Assembly (NCBI GenBank): GCA_024682835.1
Contig: JAIKYU010000099.1
Span: 1 to 64,000 of the forward strand
Reading direction: 5' to 3'
Source: Lachnospiraceae bacterium
GTDB taxonomy: Bacteria > Bacillota > Clostridia > Lachnospirales > Lachnospiraceae
DNA: 64,000 nt
Below the pieces are notes generated by a model. That model did not search any database. It saw only the letters and a program-made list of their open reading frames with translations, and had not been told where the DNA came from. Position numbers and translations under genes: made by a program. Position 1 is the first letter of the stretch, and each line of letters begins with the position of its first letter. This document shows, in pieces, positions 59,310 through 64,000 of the stretch.

Positions 59310-59338
59310 GGTCTTTAGAAGATATTCAATGCTTCTGT

Positions 59339-61024
59339 TCACACCTCGTAGACAGGCGAGGCCAGACGCTGCTCAAATTCTTCCACGGGCAGCGGCCTGT
59401 CGAAGAAGAACCCCTGTGCGACCCGGCAGCCGTTTTCCTTAAGAATTTCCACCTGTCTGATGGTTTCGACGCCCTCGGTGATGCACTCCAGCCCCAGGTC
59501 CTCTGCCATGGAAACCACGTGGTGGTACATCTGACTCGTCACGCTGTCCGATTTTTCTTCATCGCCCGGCAGGAAGCATCGGTCGATCTTGAGCACATTC
59601 CAGGGAACCTCCCGGATCAGATTCAGCGAGGAGTAGCCCATCCCGAAATCGTCCACCGAGGTGACGATGCCGGCCTCCTGAAGGCCGCCGACGACGCGCT
59701 TGAGATCACGGAACTCCACGTCCGTCGTCGTCTCGGTGAGTTCGATTTCAATATACTCATGAGGGGTCTTGTTGCTGTCTATCACCTTCATGATATGATC
59801 CAGAAGATCCACATCGACGAGGTGCTTGCGCGAGAGGTTGACGGAGACGCGGACCACATCAAATCCCGCTTCCTTCCAGCGGTTGATATCCTTGCACACC
59901 TGATCCAGCATGTAGTAGTCCAGTTCACAGATGGCCATGCTCTGTTCAAGCACCGGGATGAAGTCCATCGGCGGAACAAGCTTTCCGTCTCGGAACCAGC
60001 GGCAGAGTGCCTCGGCGCCGACAATTCTTCCGGTGGTGACGTCCACCTTGGGCTGATAGAAAACCCTGAATTCGCGTTTTTTCAGAGCTGTCGTGAAATA
60101 CCCCTGCACGTGCAGCGTCTTGTTGCGCCTGTCGATCATCTTGCTGTCATAATAGACAATGTTGTTCTGCGCATCCATCCTGGCGGCGGTTGCGGCGGGA
60201 TAGATCCGCTCCATGATGTCTCCGGGGCGCTCCATCACAAAATCGTCGGGAATCTCAAAGAAGCCTGCGCTGGCGGAAACCTCCACCCGCTTCTCGCCCT
60301 CTTCGTCATAGACCACCGGCGCCCCTTTCAGAATGGAAAGCACCTCCGAAGACAGCTCCGTTGCAAAGATCATGACAAAATTGTCACCGCCGACGCGGCA
60401 CACAACGCCGTCGCAGCCTACAGCCATGCTTAAGAGATCATAGTAGCTGCGAATCACCTGATCTCCGGTCTTCACGCCGAGATCACGGTTAATCAGGGAA
60501 AAATGACGAAGATTGAAAAATGCGGCCGTATGGTTATGAATCCGGTTCTTTTCGTTTAGCTGTTCGAGGTGACGCATGAAATAGCGCAGATTGGGATAGT
60601 TGTGCTCATCGTAGAAGGTCAGGGTCTCGACCCGGTTCTGCAGACGGTTCCTGCTCACAAAGCTAAGCAGTGCGCGGAGAAGCCTGTCCATCTTTTCCAG
60701 CTCGTCCTGAGGCGGCAGCTGTGCATCATCCGGAATATACAGTGTTCCGATGATGACGGCTCCCGTTCTGGAGACAATGCGCCGCCTGATGGCCACCTGT
60801 TCCCCGCGCCCGTCGTCGTGGTCAACCAGAACCTCGCCGTTTCCTTCCTTTTCATCCGTGAGGTTCCGGTAGAATTCAGTCTTGCCTTTGGAAATGTTAA
60901 AGAGCACACAGATTTCTTCGAGGATGCCCACCAGAACGGATCGTTCAAAATGCTCCGGATCCGTCATGGTGTTCACCATGCGCTCAAACAGCTCGTGATA
61001 GATTTTTTCCCGTGATGAATCCAT
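59339..61024 (-). CDS. GAF-GGDEF-EAL protein, probable c-di-GMP phosphodiesterase
   Basis: A 561-residue cytoplasmic protein. Residues about 25-125 look like a GAF-type sensor, 135-295 a GGDEF domain and 305-550 an EAL domain. The GGDEF active site reads GGDNF (212-216), so cyclase activity is probably lost. The EAL site looks intact: EAL at 338-340, ELTET, DDFGMGYSS, KIDRCF and EGVET. The likely net activity is hydrolysis of c-di-GMP, perhaps with GTP sensing by the dead GGDEF. The flagellin-like gene follows 125 nt downstream, fitting a motility/adhesion theme. The ATG lacks a Shine-Dalgarno. Confidence 0.87.
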   Translation of the reverse strand: MDSSREKIYHELFERMVNTMTDPEHFERSVLVGILEEICVLFNISKGKTEFYRNLTDEKEGNGEVLVDHDDGRGEQVAIRRRIVSRTGAVIIGTLYIPDDAQLPPQDELEKMDRLLRALLSFVSRNRLQNRVETLTFYDEHNYPNLRYFMRHLEQLNEKNRIHNHTAAFFNLRHFSLINRDLGVKTGDQVIRSYYDLLSMAVGCDGVVCRVGGDNFVMIFATELSSEVLSILKGAPVVYDEEGEKRVEVSASAGFFEIPDDFVMERPGDIMERIYPAATAARMDAQNNIVYYDSKMIDRRNKTLHVQGYFTTALKKREFRVFYQPKVDVTTGRIVGAEALCRWFRDGKLVPPMDFIPVLEQSMAICELDYYMLDQVCKDINRWKEAGFDVVRVSVNLSRKHLVDVDLLDHIMKVIDSNKTPHEYIEIELTETTTDVEFRDLKRVVGGLQEAGIVTSVDDFGMGYSSLNLIREVPWNVLKIDRCFLPGDEEKSDSVTSQMYHHVVSMAEDLGLECITEGVETIRQVEILKENGCRVAQGFFFDRPLPVEEFEQRLASPVYEV

Positions 61025-61030
61025 ATTTTT

Positions 61031-61060
61031 ATTTTACTACAAAAATGCGGTGAACCGCAA
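61031..61060 (-). promoter_or_regulatory. Promoter close to the GGDEF-EAL start codon, overlapping a small hairpin
   Basis: On the minus strand TTGCGG, an 18-bp spacer and TAAAAT precede the ATG at 61024 by only 6 nt, with no ribosome site, predicting a leaderless transcript. The spacer contains a short TGCGG-TTCA-CCGCA hairpin followed by TTTTT, which may instead (or also) end transcription from the GH8 gene. Confidence 0.5.
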
Positions 61061-61102
61061 CATAATATGCGAAAATGGCCGGAATTCTGTATGCAATTTA
61101 CC

Positions 61103-62260
61103 TCACCAGACGCGGTACTTTCCCGACAGGGCAAGCAGCGCAAAAAGGTAGAGGCAGTTGTCGTAATATCTGCGCGGACCGCGCCGCAGCGGCTTACTCC
61201 AAAGCCAGTTTACCCAGGTAAGCGCCGTTTCATAATCCTCTCCTGCGACAGGGGGCACCGCCAGTGCACCCTGGGCCGTGGTTGCCAGAAGTCCCAGAGG
61301 ATGCAGCACCGTCTGCTCCAGCGGCGTACCATCCACCGAGAAGACACAACGCGCCGCCTCCAGATCCGTCCCAAGGAAACACATGAGCTTCAGCGGTGCA
61401 GACAGCTGTCCTTCGTCGATCCCGAACCATGCGGCATCAAGGCCGATGTTGGCGACCGTGCGGTAAGCGTCGCTGTAAAAATTGAAATGCGGCTCCGAAT
61501 GCCAGGGCAGGGGCTCTGTCATCGGCGAGCCGTCAAAATTGCCGTATTCCGGATTCATCCCCGTGACCGGATGGCAGGCGGTCGCAAGATACCTGCGGCT
61601 GGCTGCGGCAGCCTCCTTCCAGAAGGGACGGTCTTCCTCATCGGCCCACAGCGCAAAAAGCTCATAAAAATGCGGCAGATGGTAGGAGGGATCCGTAAAC
61701 GGACATCCCGGCACAAAGAGGATCTGCCTGTTCTCATGATTCCACATCGGTTTTCCGGGTCGTCCGTTTTCTCCCTTGTGCAGGCAGGCGCGCAGAATCG
61801 CTCTCGCCTCGTCGGAATAGGCAAAAATTCCTTCGCCGTCGCCCCACCGATGAGAGGCAAAGAAAAGCGCCATGGCAAAGAATTCTTCACCGTCAGGGGC
61901 GGGACCCTGGGCGTTTTTCTCGCCCGAGGTTTTGCAGCTCCAGGCAAAATAGCCCTCGTTCATTCCCTCCTGCATCCACATATAGGTCTTCGTCCATTTC
62001 CAGATGCGGTCGAATTCCTCTTTTTTATCGAGCTGGACACACATCATCATGCCGTAGGACATGCCCTCCGTACGGGCATCGTGATTGCCGGTATCCTCCA
62101 GATATCCCATATCCGCGCCCACGGGATGGTAGATCCGCTCCTCCTCGCTACCGTAAAAAAAGACCTGCACGGCGTCAAGGATCTTTTTTTCAATCTCCTC
62201 TCCGCTCCTGCCGGTCTCCGCAAACAGATTCCTGTAGGTTCTCTCCCTTTTCAGTTCCAT
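61103..62260 (-). CDS. GH8 reducing-end-xylose-releasing exo-oligoxylanase
   Basis: A 385-residue glycoside hydrolase of family 8, closely resembling Rex enzymes that remove xylose from the reducing end of xylo-oligosaccharides. The general acid is Glu65 in DARTEGMSYGMMM, the base region is FYSDAYRTVANIGLDA, and GPAPDGEEFFAMALFFASHRWG and RRYYDNCLYLFALLALSG are near-invariant in this subgroup. There is no signal peptide, so it acts in the cytoplasm on imported oligosaccharides. The ATG at 62260 has AAGGGGGG just upstream. No xylose transport genes are adjacent. Confidence 0.92.
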   Translation of the reverse strand: MELKRERTYRNLFAETGRSGEEIEKKILDAVQVFFYGSEEERIYHPVGADMGYLEDTGNHDARTEGMSYGMMMCVQLDKKEEFDRIWKWTKTYMWMQEGMNEGYFAWSCKTSGEKNAQGPAPDGEEFFAMALFFASHRWGDGEGIFAYSDEARAILRACLHKGENGRPGKPMWNHENRQILFVPGCPFTDPSYHLPHFYELFALWADEEDRPFWKEAAAASRRYLATACHPVTGMNPEYGNFDGSPMTEPLPWHSEPHFNFYSDAYRTVANIGLDAAWFGIDEGQLSAPLKLMCFLGTDLEAARCVFSVDGTPLEQTVLHPLGLLATTAQGALAVPPVAGEDYETALTWVNWLWSKPLRRGPRRYYDNCLYLFALLALSGKYRVW

Positions 62261-62344
62261 AAGCCCCCCTTTGACCAGAACGCCCATATACGGACAGTGC
62301 CCGGCCATGTGTGCAAAAATGCAGCCGTAAAAGCGATCTTTCCT

Positions 62345-63478
62345 TTAAGGCCGTGCGAGATCCTCAATGCAGATATTCAGATCCACATCCCCCTCGATCC
62401 CGTCCACGCGGCCGGAATCGGAATACTGCCAGTAACTGTACTCATACGGGTAGTACTGCGTGTTATCGTAGAAAGCAAACCACTTTTTCAGATGCTCCAG
62501 CCGGTCCATTTCAAGCATGATGAACAGGGATCTGAGTCCGCCGTAGAGCATCGGCTGATAGCCGGCCTCGCTGACACGGTTGCAGAACGCCAGCACAATA
62601 TCGGTATTCTCCTTTGCCGTCAGCTTGCTGGTGCGCGCCTCCGGAGAATCCGTGGGCTCTATATCAAACACAACCGGCAGCGCCACCTCGTAAGGCTCAA
62701 TGGCTTTCAGGACAAACTCCGCTTCCTCGACGGCTTCCTCCTCGGATATGGCCTGGGTATAAAAATAGACACCCACCTGAATGCCCTCCTTCAGTGCGCC
62801 TTCGATATTGGCCTCAAACTGGGCATCCTCGATGAATTTGCCCTCCGAGCTCCCGCGGGCGCCAACGCGGATAAAGGCAAATTTCACGCCGTCCGCCGCC
62901 ACCTTCTTCCAGTCAATTTTGCCCTGAAAACGGGAAACGTCGATTCCGAAAGCGCCGGAGATGGCCGGATCAGCGCCGAGATACCGCATTCTGCCGTCCG
63001 ACGCGGGCTTTAATTCCGCGGGCGAAACCAGCGCCTGATGATACTCATCATTGAGATCAAAGAAATAGAAAGTGCCGTTGCTTGCGACGATCACTTCCCT
63101 GCTGAACGTGCTGTAGAGATTTCTGAGCATCCAGATGGACGTGCTGCCCTCGGTGAGCTGCGTCCTGATCCAGTCGAGGATTTTGCCTGTCGCTTCCTGC
63201 TCACTTTTTGAACGGGCCTCCTCAATCAGGGACAGCGCCTCCGCCTCCGTCACATAGCCTTCCTCTTCGATGGCGTTGAGCCGCTCCACGCTCTCCTTCA
63301 GATGCCTTTCATCGTCCTGCAGCACTTCGATCCTAAGCAGCAGAAAAACGCAGAAGGTCAGGGCGACCATGGAAATGAGACTCAGGAAAATAATGGCGAT
63401 CAGTCCCCCTGCGCGACGCGCGCCTCTGCGGGCCTGAGCCTGCTCCGGCCTGGCCCCCCTTGATCGCTCGGAATTCAT
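62345..63478 (-). CDS. Membrane-anchored GH25 lysozyme-like protein
   Basis: A 377-residue protein with a basic, Arg/Ala-rich N-terminus (about 4-23), one membrane segment (about 25-48), a helical region (about 50-115) and a GH25 muramidase domain (about 175-375). The domain shows FGIDVSRFQGKIDW, FAFIRVGARG, the catalytic VVFDIEPTD (DxE) and YWQYSDSGRVDGI. It should cut the glycan strands of peptidoglycan outside the membrane. It overlaps the threonine ammonia-lyase stop by 4 nt (ATGA), an odd metabolic partner. Confidence 0.88.
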   Translation of the reverse strand: MNSERSRGARPEQAQARRGARRAGGLIAIIFLSLISMVALTFCVFLLLRIEVLQDDERHLKESVERLNAIEEEGYVTEAEALSLIEEARSKSEQEATGKILDWIRTQLTEGSTSIWMLRNLYSTFSREVIVASNGTFYFFDLNDEYHQALVSPAELKPASDGRMRYLGADPAISGAFGIDVSRFQGKIDWKKVAADGVKFAFIRVGARGSSEGKFIEDAQFEANIEGALKEGIQVGVYFYTQAISEEEAVEEAEFVLKAIEPYEVALPVVFDIEPTDSPEARTSKLTAKENTDIVLAFCNRVSEAGYQPMLYGGLRSLFIMLEMDRLEHLKKWFAFYDNTQYYPYEYSYWQYSDSGRVDGIEGDVDLNICIEDLARP

Positions 63479-64000
63479 ATATTCGTCCTCACAATCTTCG
63501 GCTGATAGCCCTTATTCTCGAGTGCACGAAGGATCTGCTCCTTGTGATCCGTGCCGAAGGCCTCCAGCGTGATGCGCAGCTCCACCGCGGCGTTGCGGTT
63601 GATGGAGACAAACTGATTGTGCTCAAGCTTGATGACGTTGCCGCGCTCTTTTGCGATGGTCTCGGCCACATGCTGAAGCTCACCCGGACGGTCAGGCAGC
63701 AGGACGGAGACGGTGAAAATCCGGTCTCTCCGGATCAGCCCCTGCTGGACGACGGAGGACATGGTAATGACGTCCATATTGCCGCCGGACAGAATGCAGA
63801 CCACCTTCTTCCTTGTGCAGTCAAGCTGCCTTAGTGCCGCCACGGTCAGAAGACCGGAATTCTCAACCACCATCTTGTGATTTTCCACCATATCCAGGAA
63901 CGTTACCACCAGATCCTCATCCGGCACCGCAATGAATTCGTCGATATTTTTCTTCACATAGGGGAAAATGTGCTCACCCGGCGTCTTGACCGCCGTGCCG
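63475..64000 (-). CDS. ilvA: Threonine ammonia-lyase, C-terminal part (runs off the window)
   Basis: The reading frame stays open to the window edge, so the gene begins outside. The visible 174 residues include the end of the PLP catalytic domain (GTAVKTPGEHIF, LSGGNMDVITMS, which forms part of the cofactor site) and a C-terminal ACT-like domain (about 95 to the end of the visible part, SVLLPDRPGELQHVAETIA). The enzyme deaminates threonine to 2-oxobutanoate. The single short ACT domain resembles the ilvA/tdcB type of Gram-positive bacteria rather than the long two-domain IlvA. A GTG at 63957 is not the real start. Confidence 0.88.
   Translation of the reverse strand, partial: GTAVKTPGEHIFPYVKKNIDEFIAVPDEDLVVTFLDMVENHKMVVENSGLLTVAALRQLDCTRKKVVCILSGGNMDVITMSSVVQQGLIRRDRIFTVSVLLPDRPGELQHVAETIAKERGNVIKLEHNQFVSINRNAAVELRITLEAFGTDHKEQILRALENKGYQPKIVRTNI

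Noticed and set aside
59214..59338. Sigma-28 promoter for the flagellin-like gene
   Set aside because: No TAAA/GCCGATAA pair is found; a TTGACG/AATAAT promoter with a 17-bp spacer explains expression.
61067..63013. 648-codon open frame on the plus strand opposite the GH8 and GH25 genes
   Set aside because: Both minus-strand genes carry clear catalytic motifs. The antisense frame has no motif or ribosome site and is explained by GC-rich codon structure.
1..64000. CRISPR arrays, tRNA/rRNA genes, insertion sequences, prophage genes
   Set aside because: None was seen: no regularly spaced repeats, no tRNA-like sequence ending in the T-loop motif, no transposase or phage proteins among the coding regions.

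Overview
This 64 kb window looks like chromosomal core DNA from a Gram-positive anaerobe of the Clostridia, most likely Lachnospiraceae. The grounds are SepF-based division genes, MreBCD/RodA/PBP2, a LexA regulon with Bacillus-type operators (CGAAC-N4-GTTCG), RecU, an ECF folate transporter subunit, a DUF6465 protein, strong AGGAGG Shine-Dalgarno sites and moderately GC-rich DNA. Nearly all genes lie on the minus strand in tightly packed operons with many ATGA-type overlaps. Only a YneA-like gene, lexA and one large D,D-carboxypeptidase gene are on the plus strand. I see no rRNA or tRNA gene, CRISPR array, insertion sequence or prophage.

Layout, left to right. (1) 1-2 kb: an SOS island, with a YneA-like division inhibitor under three LexA boxes, a DUF6465 gene and autoregulated lexA. 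(2) 2-6.5 kb: an orphan HlyD-type adaptor, then sepF-aroB-lspA-rluD. (3) 6.6-15.8 kb: a small P-loop protein, then the cell-shape operon radC-mreB-mreC-mreD-PBP2-rodA-mgsA-lipoprotein carboxypeptidase (transcribed right to left). (4) 15.8-26 kb: a degenerate GH13 protein, miaB, mutS, mutL, miaA and a PLP lyase of the aluminium-resistance family. (5) 26-33.7 kb: a UvrD-type helicase, gltX, a GldF-GldG fusion with its ABC ATPase, and DUF1858-dut. (6) 33.8-39.5 kb: a 742-residue D,D-carboxypeptidase, then XpaC-TelA-small acidic protein-metallophosphoesterase. (7) 39.5-47.2 kb: tyrS, serine hydrolase, purine nucleoside phosphorylase, amidohydrolase, membrane MutS homologue, RNase HI. (8) 47.2-53.7 kb: a structured repeat, gpsA-folT-folC, and a pseudouridine synthase-recU-hisZG overlap series. 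(9) 53.8-59.2 kb: parC-rsmD-coaD-coiled-coil-membrane protein, preceded by a flagellin-like gene. (10) 59.3-64 kb: a GGDEF/EAL phosphodiesterase, a GH8 exo-oligoxylanase, a GH25 protein and the 3' part of a threonine ammonia-lyase gene.

The main themes are envelope growth and division (SepF, Mre, PBP2, RodA, LspA, two S11 carboxypeptidases, GH25, YneA), DNA repair (LexA, MutS/MutL, RecU, RadC, UvrD) and RNA modification (MiaA, MiaB, two RluA-type enzymes, RsmD). The items most worth a second look are the GH13 protein lacking its catalytic signatures, a HisZ-HisG fusion, a PBP2 with an insertion of about 230 residues, a flagellin-like protein with an atypical C-terminus, a membrane-anchored MutS homologue, three genes whose -10 box sits 6-7 nt before the start codon with no Shine-Dalgarno (predicted leaderless mRNAs), and a dispersed structured intergenic repeat with two conserved blocks.
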